Shown here piece after piece: positions 39,441 to 48,278 of a stretch of DNA of 64,000 nt (position 1 is its first letter; every line of letters starts with the position of its first letter). The notes beneath the pieces are model-generated. The model did not search any database and was not told the origin of the DNA. It worked only from the letters and a program-made list of their open reading frames with translations. This DNA comes from Aggregatibacter actinomycetemcomitans. GTDB taxonomy: Bacteria > Pseudomonadota > Gammaproteobacteria > Enterobacterales > Pasteurellaceae. Both the position numbers and the translations under genes were made by a program. The stretch is from contig NZ_NRDF01000002.1 in NCBI RefSeq assembly GCF_003130205.1, positions 172,337-236,336 on the forward strand, written 5' to 3'.

Positions 39441-40037
39441 ATGAGCCTTTTCGCCCTTTTTTATATGCTATTGAGCTACTTGCTCGGTTCCGTTTCCGGT
39501 GCGATTGTATTATGCCGAATCACTGGCTTGCCGGACCCCAGAACCTCCGGTTCCCATAACCCCGGCGCAACCAACGTGTTGCGTATCGGTGGGCGTTGGA
39601 TTGCCTTGGCGGTGCTTATTTTCGACATCTTAAAAGGCATGTTACCGGTGTGGTTGGGCTATTATTTGGGGTTAACGCAATTTGAATTGGGCATGGTGGC
39701 GTTAGGGGCGTGTTTAGGGCATATTTTCCCGATTTTCTTTAAATTTAAAGGTGGCAAAGGTGTCGCCACCGCTTTCGGTGCTATCGCGCCTATCGCTTGG
39801 GGCGTCTTATTTTCGACACTTGGCACCTGGCTTGTTGTGTTTCTCATCAGCGGCTATTCCTCCCTCAGTGCCGTCGTCACCGCATTACTGGTGCCGCTTT
39901 ATGTGTGGTGGTTCAAGCCCGAATTCACCTTTCCCGTCGCTTTGGTTTGCTGTCTGCTGATCTATCGCCATCACGAAAATATCCAACGTCTCTGGCGCGG
40001 ACAGGAAGATAAAATATGGCGCAAGTTTAAAAAGTAG
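39441..40037 (+). CDS. plsY: PlsY, acyl-phosphate:glycerol-3-phosphate acyltransferase
   Basis: A 198-residue five-helix membrane enzyme making lysophosphatidate. Conserved motifs are [23 protein letters not shown] and the [15 protein letters not shown] loop that binds the phosphate. The gene pair plsY/folB in divergent orientation is common in gammaproteobacteria. An uptake-signal hairpin follows. Confidence 0.95.
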   Translation: MSLFALFYMLLSYLLGSVSGAIVLCRITGLPDPRTSGSHNPGATNVLRIGGRWIALAVLIFDILKGMLPVWLGYYLGLTQFELGMVALGACLGHIFPIFFKFKGGKGVATAFGAIAPIAWGVLFSTLGTWLVVFLISGYSSLSAVVTALLVPLYVWWFKPEFTFPVALVCCLLIYRHHENIQRLWRGQEDKIWRKFKK

Positions 40038-40065
40038 CACCATATGAAAAACACCGAAAAAAATA

Positions 40066-40097
40066 ACCGCACTTCAATTTTAAATTTAAAGTGCGGT
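40066..40097. terminator. Uptake-signal inverted pair between plsY and kbp
   Basis: ACCGCACTT (40066-40074) and AAGTGCGGT (40089-40097) flank a 14-base AT-rich loop. A run of A residues precedes it, giving a T tract on the minus strand, so it can end both convergent genes. Confidence 0.65.
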
Positions 40098-40126
40098 CAT
40101 TTCCCAAAACATTTTTTAAGCCAAAT

Positions 40127-40570
40127 CTACAAGCTTTTCGGCAAACGAATTTTTTGCCCCGGGAAGATTTTATCCGCGTCTTTAATCACTTCTTTATTGG
40201 CTGCCACGATGGCGGTGTATTTGCTGCCGTTGCCGTAATGTTTTTCGGCGATTTTCCAAAGGGTGTCGCCTTTTTGAATCACGTAAAATTCATCGTCGCC
40301 GGCAACCTTTTCACCATTTTGCACGGTCACTTCATCAATATTGACCTCGCTGATACCGACAATATTGCCCGCCATTAACACGGCTTTTTCCAGCGCGGTG
40401 GCGGAATTGGCGACACCGGTGATTTTCGCCACGCCGTTTTCCACTTTTACTTCCACATCGGCAACGCCGGGATTGTCTTCGTTAATGTGTTTGGTAACGG
40501 CTGCGGAAGCCTCTTCTGCTTTGCTGAAGATTTTTTTACCTATGTCGCCGACAAAATCAAATAAACCCAT
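40127..40570 (-). CDS. kbp: Kbp (YgaU) BON-LysM potassium-binding protein
   Basis: A 147-residue soluble protein with a BON domain (about residues 22-90) and a C-terminal LysM domain (YVIQKGDTLWKIAEKHYGNGSKY). In E. coli the homologue binds potassium. The open frame extends to 40606, but the ATG at 40570 (MGLFDFVGDIGKK) has an AAGGAG ribosome site just upstream and matches the family start. There is no signal peptide, so it is probably cytoplasmic. Confidence 0.9.
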   Translation of the reverse strand: MGLFDFVGDIGKKIFSKAEEASAAVTKHINEDNPGVADVEVKVENGVAKITGVANSATALEKAVLMAGNIVGISEVNIDEVTVQNGEKVAGDDEFYVIQKGDTLWKIAEKHYGNGSKYTAIVAANKEVIKDADKIFPGQKIRLPKSL

Positions 40571-40709
40571 TTTTTCTCTCCTTATTGATGAATGAACGGG
40601 AATCACAACATAACCAATTCAATCAGATAAGTCTAGAAATAAAACAGTAGGCGAGAAAAAGGTTATGGATTAGAATGGCGCAAATTTCACTTAATCAATA
40701 GGAAGGGTT

Positions 40710-41537
40710 ATGCGTTGGCAAGGGCGTAGAGAAAGCTCAAACGTGGAAGACAGACGTTCATCAGGTGGTGGTTTCGGTGGAGGCAGACCTACCGGCATTC
40801 TCGGGTTAATCATTATTTTAGTGGGCGCTTATTATGGCGTGGATTTATCGGGCTTGGTCGGCGATATTGATATGGAGGCAACACAAACCACACCTTTGCA
40901 ATCGCAGCAGGAACAAGAGCTGGCTGGGCTTTCCAAAGTGGTGCTGGGTGATACGGAAGATGTTTGGAATGCATATTTTGCCAAACATAATAAACGATAT
41001 ATCGAACCGACGATGGTGTTGTATAACGGCGCGACACCGACTGCGTGCGGCACCGGTCAATCGGCAATGGGGCCTTTTTATTGCCCCAATGATCAACGGG
41101 TGTATTTAGATTTATCCTTTTATAACGACATGAAAAATGAGCTCGGCGCGGCGGGCGAAGCGGCGTTTGCCTGTGTGATTGCCCATGAAGTGGGGCATCA
41201 TGTGCAAAATCTGTTCGGCACCTTAGCGCAGGTTCATCGTCTGCAACGACAAACCTCCCGTACGGAAGCTAATCAGCTTTCCGTAAAGCTGGAATTACAG
41301 GCGGATTGTTACGCGGGCGTGTGGGCTGGTCAGGCAATCCGAAAAGGGTTGTTTGAAAGCGGCGATATTGAAAAGGCGTTCAATGCGGCGGAATCCGCCG
41401 GCGACGATCGTTTGCAAAAACGCAGTCAAGGTTATGTAGTACCGGACAGCTTTACCCACGGCACATCGGCACAACGTTTGCAATGGTTTAAACGTGGTGT
41501 AAATACGGCGGATCCGGCGCAATGTAATACGTTTTAA
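40710..41537 (+). CDS. ypfJ: YpfJ-family putative neutral zinc metallopeptidase
   Basis: A 275-residue protein with a short charged N-terminus, one transmembrane helix (about residues 30-50, GILGLIIILVGAYYGVDL) and a zinc metallopeptidase-like domain with HEVGHH. A further glutamate in the KLELQADCYAG segment is suited to metal binding. The physiological substrate is not known. It is a single-gene unit with an AAGGG-type ribosome site. Confidence 0.88.
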   Translation: MRWQGRRESSNVEDRRSSGGGFGGGRPTGILGLIIILVGAYYGVDLSGLVGDIDMEATQTTPLQSQQEQELAGLSKVVLGDTEDVWNAYFAKHNKRYIEPTMVLYNGATPTACGTGQSAMGPFYCPNDQRVYLDLSFYNDMKNELGAAGEAAFACVIAHEVGHHVQNLFGTLAQVHRLQRQTSRTEANQLSVKLELQADCYAGVWAGQAIRKGLFESGDIEKAFNAAESAGDDRLQKRSQGYVVPDSFTHGTSAQRLQWFKRGVNTADPAQCNTF

Positions 41538-41673
41538 ACGATGTGATAAAAAAGTGCGGTTGTTTTTACCATCATTTCCTAAACCTGCAATAGGGCACCC
41601 ACCGTAAGTCAGGTAATAATTCTAACTTGCGGCGTGTAGCATGGATTTTTCTACGAACCGATTAATGGATAGA

Positions 41674-41715
41674 AAAGGTGGTAGAAACCCGTATTGAAAG
41701 CTTCAGACCACCTTT
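41674..41715 (-). terminator. Hairpin downstream of the fHbp-like gene
   Basis: On the minus strand AAAGGTGGT and ACCACCTTT form a 9-bp stem with a 24-base loop followed by TCT. The loop side begins with TCTGAA, so the left arm plus loop contain a DUS-like 12-mer (see 41702-41713). Confidence 0.5.
41702..41713 (-). repeat. Neisserial DUS-like 12-mer, 3' side of the fHbp-like gene
   Basis: Minus strand AGGTGGTCTGAA. It matches the Neisseria mucosa-type uptake dialect (AGGTCGTCTGAA, from memory) at 11 of 12 positions and the AG-DUS AGGCCGTCTGAA at 10. It is 27 bp beyond the stop codon of the lipoprotein gene. Confidence 0.45.
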
Positions 41716-41739
41716 ACACCGAACAGAGGAAAACCGAGT

Positions 41740-42531
41740 TTATTCTTTTTTACCTGCCAGACCGATTTCTTGAGTTCCCTTACCGGTTTTGATCTCGGCT
41801 TTACCGGCGATTTCTTCTGCCTTGCTGCCGAAGATTTTTAGCGTGTAATTTCCTTTTTCCACGCCATTTTTCACAGCTTTACCACTCAACCCGGAACCGT
41901 TTCCCATTGCGCGGATGTCTGTTTGCGCCAAATCTACGTTATAGTCGCCACGTAGACCACTGATGCTACCGCTGCCTTGTTTTTTGGCGAAGTCGATAGT
42001 GTAGGATAAACGACCTCCACGGTCATCGCCGGTAAATGCGATGCCGCGATAGTTTACCTGTCCCGAAGCCGGCAGATTATTAAAGGCGATGTCTCGCCCT
42101 TGAATTTCGTTGACATGGAAATCAAAGGTAGAGGAGCGTGTACCATCTGCGTTGGTTTTCTGTTTCGCTAACGTAGCGGCGACGATGGAATTATTCTGTT
42201 TATATATCAGAAAATCGCCTCGTTCCAATTCGATTATTTGACCGTTCACGTTGATTTTTTTGACGTAATCGTAGTCAGAGACCTTATCGGTTCTCAAATA
42301 GCCTGTATCCAGAACGCCACCTTTATGCAAGATCCGAGTTTTGCCGCCGCGGTCGGTTAGTTCCAAAGTGCCGTTATCGGGAACAGATTCGGAGATGGTT
42401 AACTGCTTCCAGTCTTTTGCTTTCGGATCGAACGGTTTCAGTAGACCATCCGCCAAACCCCCGGCAGCTTGGCTGCATGCGGATAATGTGCAGGCGACAG
42501 TCAGCGCCGCCAATAAATATTTCGTTTTCAT
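41740..42531 (-). CDS. Factor H binding protein (fHbp)-like surface lipoprotein
   Basis: A 263-residue lipoprotein (lipobox LSAC, Cys19) resembling meningococcal factor H binding protein along its whole length. The start GGLADGLLKPFD parallels GLADALTAPLD; DTGYLRTDKVSDYDYVKKI parallels NTGKLKNDKVSRFDFIRQI; and IELERGDFLIYKQ, YRGIAFTGDDRGGRLSYTID and EKGNYTLKIFGSKAEEIAGK follow in order, ending IGLAGKK. The family forms two beta barrels, is moved to the cell surface by a Slam translocon in Neisseria, and recruits human factor H to block complement. No Slam gene is in the window. Binding of factor H by this protein is inference; it could have another ligand. Confidence 0.88.
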   Translation of the reverse strand: MKTKYLLAALTVACTLSACSQAAGGLADGLLKPFDPKAKDWKQLTISESVPDNGTLELTDRGGKTRILHKGGVLDTGYLRTDKVSDYDYVKKINVNGQIIELERGDFLIYKQNNSIVAATLAKQKTNADGTRSSTFDFHVNEIQGRDIAFNNLPASGQVNYRGIAFTGDDRGGRLSYTIDFAKKQGSGSISGLRGDYNVDLAQTDIRAMGNGSGLSGKAVKNGVEKGNYTLKIFGSKAEEIAGKAEIKTGKGTQEIGLAGKKE

Positions 42532-42673
42532 TTGTTTCCTTCCTTTCGTTATAACAGGGTAAACCGCCGTATCTCCTGTTAAATAAACAAAGTTAACAAT
42601 TCATAAACCGAACATCTCAGTGGTTTCTGATACGGCTGACGATTTATCCTATAATAATTTTATAACGATATTT

Positions 42674-42687
42674 GTGACTTAAATCAA
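42674..42687 (-). promoter_or_regulatory. FNR-like site upstream of the fHbp-like gene
   Basis: Minus strand TTGATTTAAGTCAC matches TTGAT-N4-ATCAA at 8 of 10 specified bases. A TATTAT element lies about 27 bases downstream, near the position expected for an FNR-activated promoter. Meningococcal fHbp has an FNR-controlled promoter, so conservation of the control would be notable. Confidence 0.4.
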
Positions 42688-42814
42688 AAATTCATAAATT
42701 TGTTCTTCCACGTGGCTTGACAATGTAAGCAACCCTGTATTCTTTATCAATATAATCGGAACAAATTGAAAAGAAAGGGATTATCCATAGCCGTTAAAAG
42801 CAGACATTATCCCC

Positions 42815-42860
42815 AAAGTGCGGTGGGTTTGAAAAACGTTTTTTAAACCCACCGCACTTT
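42815..42860. terminator. Long uptake-signal hairpin
   Basis: AAAGTGCGGTGGGTTT (42815-42830) pairs perfectly with AAACCCACCGCACTTT (42845-42860). It is the second hairpin downstream of sodA. Confidence 0.6.
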
Positions 42861-42880
42861 TAGGTTTTTATCAGTAAAGA

Positions 42881-42916
42881 AAAGCTGCCTGAAGGAGCAA
42901 ATTTTCAGGCGGCTTT
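42881..42916 (-). terminator. DUS-like inverted pair, terminator of sodA
   Basis: Arms AAAGCTGCCTGAA and TTCAGGCGGCTTT (13 bp, one T/G mismatch) surround a 10-base loop; on the minus strand TTTTCTTT follows. The left arm contains AAGCTGCCTGAA, 11 of 12 identical to the Simonsiella-type uptake dialect AGGCTGCCTGAA (from memory). Paired DUS terminators are typical of Neisseriaceae, whereas Pasteurellaceae use AAGTGCGGT pairs. Confidence 0.6.
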
Positions 42917-42937
42917 GGAATTTATCCGTTTAGCGAA

Positions 42938-43582
42938 TTAGTGTGGTGTATCGGCTAAGATTTTTTCAAAACGTTCATTGGCGAAATCCCAGTTCAGTAC
43001 GTTCCAGAATTCTTTGATGTAATCCGGGCGGCGGTTTTGGAATTTCAAGTAGTAAGCGTGTTCCCAAACGTCTAAACCGAAAATCGGCACACCGGAGCAG
43101 CCGGCGTATTCTTTGCCCATAATTGGATTGTCTTGGTTGGCGGTGGAAACTACGGCAAGTTTACCGTTTTCTAAAACTAACCATGCCCAGCCGGAACCAA
43201 AACGGGTTGCTGCCGCTTTTTCAAATTCTGCTTTGAAGTTTTCAACGGAACCGAAATCGCGTTCGATGGCATCTTTCAATGGGCCTTTTAAGGTTGTGCC
43301 TTTTTTCAGGCTTTTCCAGAATAAGCTATGGTTTAAGTGACCGCCCACGTTGTTGCGTAATGCCGGGCGTTTTTCCGGGGTGATTTCGCTTAAGTGCGCC
43401 AATAATTTGCCCGGGCAGCCTTCGGAAAGTGCTTGTAATTCAGGGGGATTTTCTAGCGCCGCATTCGCGTTGTTAACATATGCTTGGTGATGTTTGCTGT
43501 GGTGGATTTCCATGGTTTGTGCATCGAAGTGGGGTTCTAATGCATCATAGGCATAGCCTAATTCAGGTAAAGTATAAGCCAT
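42938..43582 (-). CDS. sodA: Manganese superoxide dismutase
   Basis: A 214-residue cytoplasmic enzyme dismuting superoxide. Metal ligands appear in [20 protein letters not shown] and LDVWEHAYY. The Mn-type signature is [25 protein letters not shown]. The protein is full length. An FNR-like site about 60 bp upstream suggests repression in the absence of oxygen, as for E. coli sodA. Confidence 0.96.
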   Translation of the reverse strand: MAYTLPELGYAYDALEPHFDAQTMEIHHSKHHQAYVNNANAALENPPELQALSEGCPGKLLAHLSEITPEKRPALRNNVGGHLNHSLFWKSLKKGTTLKGPLKDAIERDFGSVENFKAEFEKAAATRFGSGWAWLVLENGKLAVVSTANQDNPIMGKEYAGCSGVPIFGLDVWEHAYYLKFQNRRPDYIKEFWNVLNWDFANERFEKILADTPH

Positions 43583-43641
43583 AACGTTTTCCTTTTCTTA
43601 GGGTTGATTGAGTATAAAATGCCAAAATGATAGCACAAAGA

Positions 43642-43655
43642 TTGATTGGAATCAT
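43642..43655 (-). promoter_or_regulatory. FNR-like site upstream of sodA
   Basis: TTGATTGGAATCAT matches TTGAT-N4-ATCAA at 9 of 10 specified positions, 60-73 bp before the sodA ATG. FNR, ArcA and Fur all act on sodA in E. coli; the site type here is inferred from sequence only. Confidence 0.45.
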
Positions 43656-43725
43656 TAAACGTTACAATTTATTAACAAACAAAGAAGATGGTGATTAGCC
43701 ATCTTCTTTATTTTTTGTTAAGTCG

Positions 43726-45990
43726 TTATTGGGCCTTGGCTGCAGCAATCGCCACCATGTTGATAATACGGCGAACGGAAGATACGGAGGTCAAAATGTG
43801 CGCCGGTTTGTTCAAGCCCATGAGAATCGGCCCTACGGTGGTCGGTGTTGCCGTGCCTTGTAACAGGTTCAGGCTGATACGCGCCGCTTCCATGTTTGGC
43901 ATCACGAGCAGATTTGCCGCGCCTTTTAACGGGCTGTCCGGCATCACTTCGTCACGTAAATGTTGAGACAATGCCACGTCACAGTGCATTTCGCCATCAA
44001 TGTTGAGTTCCGGCGCTTTTTCCCGCACTAAGGCTAAAACGTCGCGCATTTTGACCGCACTTGGGCTGTTGTTGCTGCCGTAATTGGAATGTGAGATCAA
44101 GGCGATTTGCGGTTCGATACCGAATAAACGCACTTCTTTTGCCGCCATCATGGTAATTTCGGCAAGTTCTTCCGCGCTCGGATCGTTGTTCACGAAGGTA
44201 TCGGTCAGGAACAGGTTGCCGGTCGGTAATACCAAACCGTTCACCGTTGCCGGCGTGCGTACGTCTGAACGTAAACCGATGACGTTTTTGATGGTTTTTA
44301 AGTGGGACGCGTAATGTCCGACCAAGCCGCACAACATGGCGTCGGCATGACCTAAATGTAACAACACGGAACCGATGGCAGTCGGGTTATTGAACATTTC
44401 GCGTTTGGCAATACCCGGTGTGATACCGGCGCGTTTAAGCATATTGTAGTAGGTGGTGCAGCATTGGTTGTAGCGTTCGTCGTTTTCGATGTTGATCAGA
44501 TCAAAATCACGTCCTGCCTGAATGTGCAAGCCCAGTTTTTTAATGCGTTGTTCAATGACGCTCGGACGACCCAGTAAAATCGGGTAAGCAATGCCCAATG
44601 TGGCGATTTCCTGGACGGCGTGTAATACGCGGGTTTCTTCGCCGTCGGTGAGCAAGACGCGTTTTTTGTCCTGTTTGGCTTGCGCGAATACCGGTTTCAT
44701 GAACAGGTTGGTTTTATAAACGAATTGCGTTAGTTTTTCGATATAAGCATCGAAATCATCAATCGGACGGGTTGCCACGCTGGAATCCATGGCGGCTTTT
44801 GCTACCGCAGGCGCGATACGCACGATCAAACGCGGATCGAACGGTTTCGGAATGATGTATTCCGGGCCGAAAGACAATTCGCTGTCGCCGTAAGCTGAAG
44901 TGACCACTTCGCTTTGTTCCGCCAACGCCAAATCGGCAATGGCGCGCACCGCCGCCAATTTCATTTCTTCGTTAATGGTGGTGGCGCTCACATCTAACGC
45001 CCCACGGAAAATGAACGGGAAGCACAGGACGTTGTTGACTTGGTTCGGATAGTCGGAACGTCCGGTACACACTATGGCGTCCGGGCGCACGGCTTTGGCG
45101 AGCGGCGGTAATATTTCCGGCTCAGGGTTTGCCAATGCTAAAATCAGCGGGTGTGCCGCCATGGTTTTCACCATATCTTGCGTCAACGTACCTGCTGCAG
45201 AGCAGCCCAAGAAAATATCCGCATTCGGAATAGCGTCGGCTAACGTGCGTTTGCCGTTGTCATCAATGGCGTAAAGTTTTTTGGTTTCGTCCATACGGTC
45301 GTCACGGTTTTTATAAATGACCCCTTTGGAATCGCACACCGTGATATTTTCCCGTCTCATACCGAGAGAAACCAACAGGTTCAAACAGGCGATAGACGCC
45401 GCGCCCGCACCGGAAGCCACCAATTTCACGTCTTCAATTTTTTTACCGACGATGCGTAAACCGTTCAACACCGCCGCCGCAGAAATAATCGCCGTGCCGT
45501 GTTGGTCATCATGGAAGACCGGAATATTCATTCTTTCGCGGAGTTTGCGTTCAATATAGAAACATTCCGGCGCTTTAATGTCTTCCAGGTTAATCCCACC
45601 GAAGGTCGGCTCAAGGGAAGCGATAATATCCACCAATTTATCCGGATCCTGTTCGTTGATTTCAATGTCGAACACGTTCACCCCGGCGAATTTTTTAAAC
45701 AACACGCCTTTTCCTTCCATCACCGGCTTACCAGCTAACGCGCCGATATTGCCCAACCCGAGCACCGCGGTTCCGTTGGAAATCACTGCAACCAAATTGC
45801 CGCGCGAGGTATATTTATAGGAATCAGCAGGATCCGCCTGAATTGCCAAACAAGGTGCCGCCACGCCCGGTGAATATGCCAACGCTAAATCGCGTTGGGT
45901 CGCAAGAGATTTTGTCGGAGTAACTTCAATTTTCCCCGGAATCGGAAATTCATGAAAATCGAGAGCGGCTTTTTTAAGTTGTTCATCCAT
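43726..45990 (-). CDS. maeB: NADP-dependent malic enzyme MaeB
   Basis: A 754-residue multidomain enzyme oxidatively decarboxylating malate to pyruvate. The N-terminal malic domain ([35 protein letters not shown]) and NAD(P)-binding domain ([20 protein letters not shown]) occupy about residues 1-425. The C-terminal 320 residues are a phosphotransacetylase-like domain ([25 protein letters not shown] at the end region) that acts in allosteric control by acetyl-CoA in the E. coli enzyme. The length is normal. Confidence 0.95.
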   Translation of the reverse strand: MDEQLKKAALDFHEFPIPGKIEVTPTKSLATQRDLALAYSPGVAAPCLAIQADPADSYKYTSRGNLVAVISNGTAVLGLGNIGALAGKPVMEGKGVLFKKFAGVNVFDIEINEQDPDKLVDIIASLEPTFGGINLEDIKAPECFYIERKLRERMNIPVFHDDQHGTAIISAAAVLNGLRIVGKKIEDVKLVASGAGAASIACLNLLVSLGMRRENITVCDSKGVIYKNRDDRMDETKKLYAIDDNGKRTLADAIPNADIFLGCSAAGTLTQDMVKTMAAHPLILALANPEPEILPPLAKAVRPDAIVCTGRSDYPNQVNNVLCFPFIFRGALDVSATTINEEMKLAAVRAIADLALAEQSEVVTSAYGDSELSFGPEYIIPKPFDPRLIVRIAPAVAKAAMDSSVATRPIDDFDAYIEKLTQFVYKTNLFMKPVFAQAKQDKKRVLLTDGEETRVLHAVQEIATLGIAYPILLGRPSVIEQRIKKLGLHIQAGRDFDLINIENDERYNQCCTTYYNMLKRAGITPGIAKREMFNNPTAIGSVLLHLGHADAMLCGLVGHYASHLKTIKNVIGLRSDVRTPATVNGLVLPTGNLFLTDTFVNNDPSAEELAEITMMAAKEVRLFGIEPQIALISHSNYGSNNSPSAVKMRDVLALVREKAPELNIDGEMHCDVALSQHLRDEVMPDSPLKGAANLLVMPNMEAARISLNLLQGTATPTTVGPILMGLNKPAHILTSVSSVRRIINMVAIAAAKAQ

Positions 45991-46207
45991 AAAATAAATC
46001 CTCTTTTTTGAATAACAGGGTGAAAAAACACCAAGTATTATAATTAAATTCCAAAAGAATTCTGTGATATTTCACACATTCCTGACGATTTTCTTGGTGG
46101 ATGGTTGTGCATGGGGGAAAAGTGCGGTGGTTTTTCCAAACGTTTTTCATCAGGCAGAAAAATCCATTTGGGTTTATAATGCGGGCAAGGAAAATAAAAG
46201 GATCATT

Positions 46208-46909
46208 ATGCGATTAGATAAATTTTTAGCGGAGCATACAGGGCTGACCCGTTCACAGGCGACGAAGGTGTTGCGTCAAAGTGCGGTTACGATTAACGGT
46301 AAAATTGAGAAAAGTGGGGCGACCAAAGTATCGCCGCAAGATGCGATTTATTTTGACGGTGAATTGCTGACGTGGATGGAAGCCGGGCAATATTTGATGT
46401 TTAACAAGCCACAGGGGTATGTGTGTTCCCATGAGGAGGGCGAGCATCCTTCCATTTATCAGTTTTTCGATTATCCCTTATCCGCCCGCGTGCACAGCGC
46501 AGGGCGGCTGGATGTGGATACCACGGGCTTGGTGTTGTTAACCGATGACGGGCAGTGGTCGCATCGCATTACTTCACCAAAACATCATCAGCCGAAAACC
46601 TATTTGGTGACGCTGGCAGATCCGGTGGAAGCTAATTATGCGCAAGCCTGCGCCGAAGGCATTTTGCTGCGCGGCGAGAAAGATCTCACCAAGCCGGCAG
46701 CGCTTGAAATTTTAGATGATTACAACGTGAATTTAACTATCAGCGAAGGGCGTTATCATCAGGTGAAACGGATGTTTGCTGCATTGGGCAATAAAGTGGT
46801 CGGGTTGCATCGTTGGAAAATCGGCAATCTGACCTTGGATGACAATTTAGCAGAAGGCGATTTTCGTGCGTTAAGCGCGGAGGAAATTGCGTATTTTTCC
46901 GGAGAGTAA
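46208..46909 (+). CDS. rsuA: RsuA, 16S rRNA pseudouridine-516 synthase
   Basis: A 233-residue pseudouridine synthase with an N-terminal S4 RNA-binding domain (MRLDKFLAEHTGLTRSQATKVLRQ) and the catalytic domain containing SAGRLDVDTTGLVLLTDDG with the essential aspartate. The C-terminal SEGRYHQVKRMFAALG is typical of the RsuA/RluB/E/F group; the overall length and start favour RsuA. The frame is open upstream to 46064, but the S4 domain begins at 46208. Confidence 0.9.
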   Translation: MRLDKFLAEHTGLTRSQATKVLRQSAVTINGKIEKSGATKVSPQDAIYFDGELLTWMEAGQYLMFNKPQGYVCSHEEGEHPSIYQFFDYPLSARVHSAGRLDVDTTGLVLLTDDGQWSHRITSPKHHQPKTYLVTLADPVEANYAQACAEGILLRGEKDLTKPAALEILDDYNVNLTISEGRYHQVKRMFAALGNKVVGLHRWKIGNLTLDDNLAEGDFRALSAEEIAYFSGE

Positions 46910-46913
46910 GCCG

Positions 46914-48107
46914 TTGACTTCAAGCAAAACCGTTAAAACGAATGTTATTTTTGTTGCTGTCTTAGGCATTTTGTCCATGCTGCCGCCGTTAAGCGTGGAT
47001 ATGTATCTGCCTGCATTTTTAAATATCGCGCAGGATTTTCAGGTGAGCAATGATCAGGTGCAACATACGTTAACGTCCTTTGCTTATGGCTTGGCGCTCG
47101 GACAGTTATTCTGGGGGCCGTTCGGTGACAGTTTCGGGCGTAAACCGATTATTTTATTGGGCGTGACCGTGGCGGCATTGGTGGCATTGATCCTGACGCA
47201 AATCCATGCAATCGGTAATTTCACCGCACTTCGTTTCATTCAAGGCTTTTTTGGCGCGGCACCGGTGGTGTTGGTGGGCGCGCTGTTACGGGATTTGTTC
47301 GATAAAAACGAGCTGTCCAAAATGATGTCAACCATCATGCTGGTGTTTATGGTGGCACCTTTGGTGGCGCCGATTCTGGGCGGTTATATCGTGTATTTCT
47401 TCCATTGGCACGCGATTTTTTATGTGATCGCCATGATGGGCTTGTTAAGTATCCTGCTGGTCTTTTTTGTGGTGCCGGAAACTCATCATAAAGAAAAACG
47501 TATTCCCCTACGGTTGAATATTATTGCCCGTAATTTCATGGCGTTATGGAAGCAAAAACCGGTGCTGGGGTATATGTTCGCCGCCTCTTTTGCATTCGGG
47601 GACTTATTTTCTTTCGTCACGGCGGGGTCTATTGTGTATATCGGTATTTATGGCATTAAGCCAGAAAATTTTGGTTATTTCTTCATGTTGAACATCGCGG
47701 TGATGATCTTTGGTTCCTTCCTGAATGGGCGATTGGTGCATAAAGTCGGCGCGGAAACCATGTTGCGCGTTGGTTTGACGGTTCAGTTTTTGGCAGCGAG
47801 TTGGCTGGTTCTAGTAGTGTTGCTGGATTTGGGCTTTTGGGCAATGGCAATCGGCATAGCGATTTTTGTGGGGCAAAACTCACTGATTTCTTCCAACGCC
47901 ATGGCGTCTATTTTAGAAAAATTCCCGAACGCCGCCGGTTCGGCAAATTCGATGGTGGGCAGCGTGCGTTTCGGCACCGGTGCCTGCGTGGGATCGCTGG
48001 TTGCCCTTATGAATATGCGCAGCGCAACGCCAATGTTGCTGACCATGACGGCTTGTTCGGTGATGGCGGTAGTTTGCTACTATTTTTTAACCGCGCGCAA
48101 TTTATAA
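46914..48107 (+). CDS. bcr: Bcr/CflA-family multidrug MFS transporter
   Basis: A 397-residue inner-membrane proton-coupled exporter with 12 hydrophobic segments. Family landmarks are PPLSVDMYLPAFLNIAQDF in helix 1, the loop motif GPFGDSFGRKPIIL, and RFIQGFFGAAPVVLVGALLRDLF. No ATG is suitable; TTG at 46914 with GGAGAG 7 bp upstream is the best start, although TTG at 46887 overlapping rsuA is possible. The rsuA-bcr pairing is conserved in enteric bacteria. Confidence 0.88.
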   Translation: MTSSKTVKTNVIFVAVLGILSMLPPLSVDMYLPAFLNIAQDFQVSNDQVQHTLTSFAYGLALGQLFWGPFGDSFGRKPIILLGVTVAALVALILTQIHAIGNFTALRFIQGFFGAAPVVLVGALLRDLFDKNELSKMMSTIMLVFMVAPLVAPILGGYIVYFFHWHAIFYVIAMMGLLSILLVFFVVPETHHKEKRIPLRLNIIARNFMALWKQKPVLGYMFAASFAFGDLFSFVTAGSIVYIGIYGIKPENFGYFFMLNIAVMIFGSFLNGRLVHKVGAETMLRVGLTVQFLAASWLVLVVLLDLGFWAMAIGIAIFVGQNSLISSNAMASILEKFPNAAGSANSMVGSVRFGTGACVGSLVALMNMRSATPMLLTMTACSVMAVVCYYFLTARNL

Positions 48108-48150
48108 TTTTAAAAAGCGCATTATTGTAATCCGCAACGGACAGATAAAT

Positions 48151-48164
48151 TTGTTCTAAATCAA
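48151..48164 (+). promoter_or_regulatory. FNR-like site upstream of ccmA
   Basis: TTGTTCTAAATCAA matches TTGAT-N4-ATCAA at 9 of 10 specified bases. A TATGAT element (48194-48199) lies downstream, and ccmA starts at 48279. Anaerobic induction of the ccm genes would fit their use for nitrite reductase. Confidence 0.5.
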
Positions 48165-48278
48165 AAATATCTCAAAGTACCGCGAAAGAGTTATATGATT
48201 TTGCACTTTCCTGCCTACGCCGTTCCTTCACCTTATGATAGAATGCCCCGCTAAAATCGGTTTGAATCACAAATTATC

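Larger units (their letters stand above)
42532..42937. other. Gene-free 406-bp region between the fHbp-like gene and sodA
   Basis: No credible ORF. It holds an FNR-like dyad (42674-42687), an AT-rich stretch with minus-strand -10-like sequence around 42651-42656, a plus-strand TTGACA (42718 region) of unclear use, a 16-bp-stem uptake-signal hairpin (42815-42860) and a DUS-like inverted pair (42881-42916). Confidence 0.6.

Noticed and set aside
41580-41670. Possible structured RNA after ypfJ (CCGTAAGT/ACTTGCGG pairing)
   Set aside because: The pairing is short and imperfect and matches no riboswitch or small RNA I can recognise.
42718-42760. Plus-strand TTGACA...TATAAT promoter in the fHbp-sodA gap
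   Set aside because: The spacing between the elements is far too long and no plus-strand gene or RNA follows.
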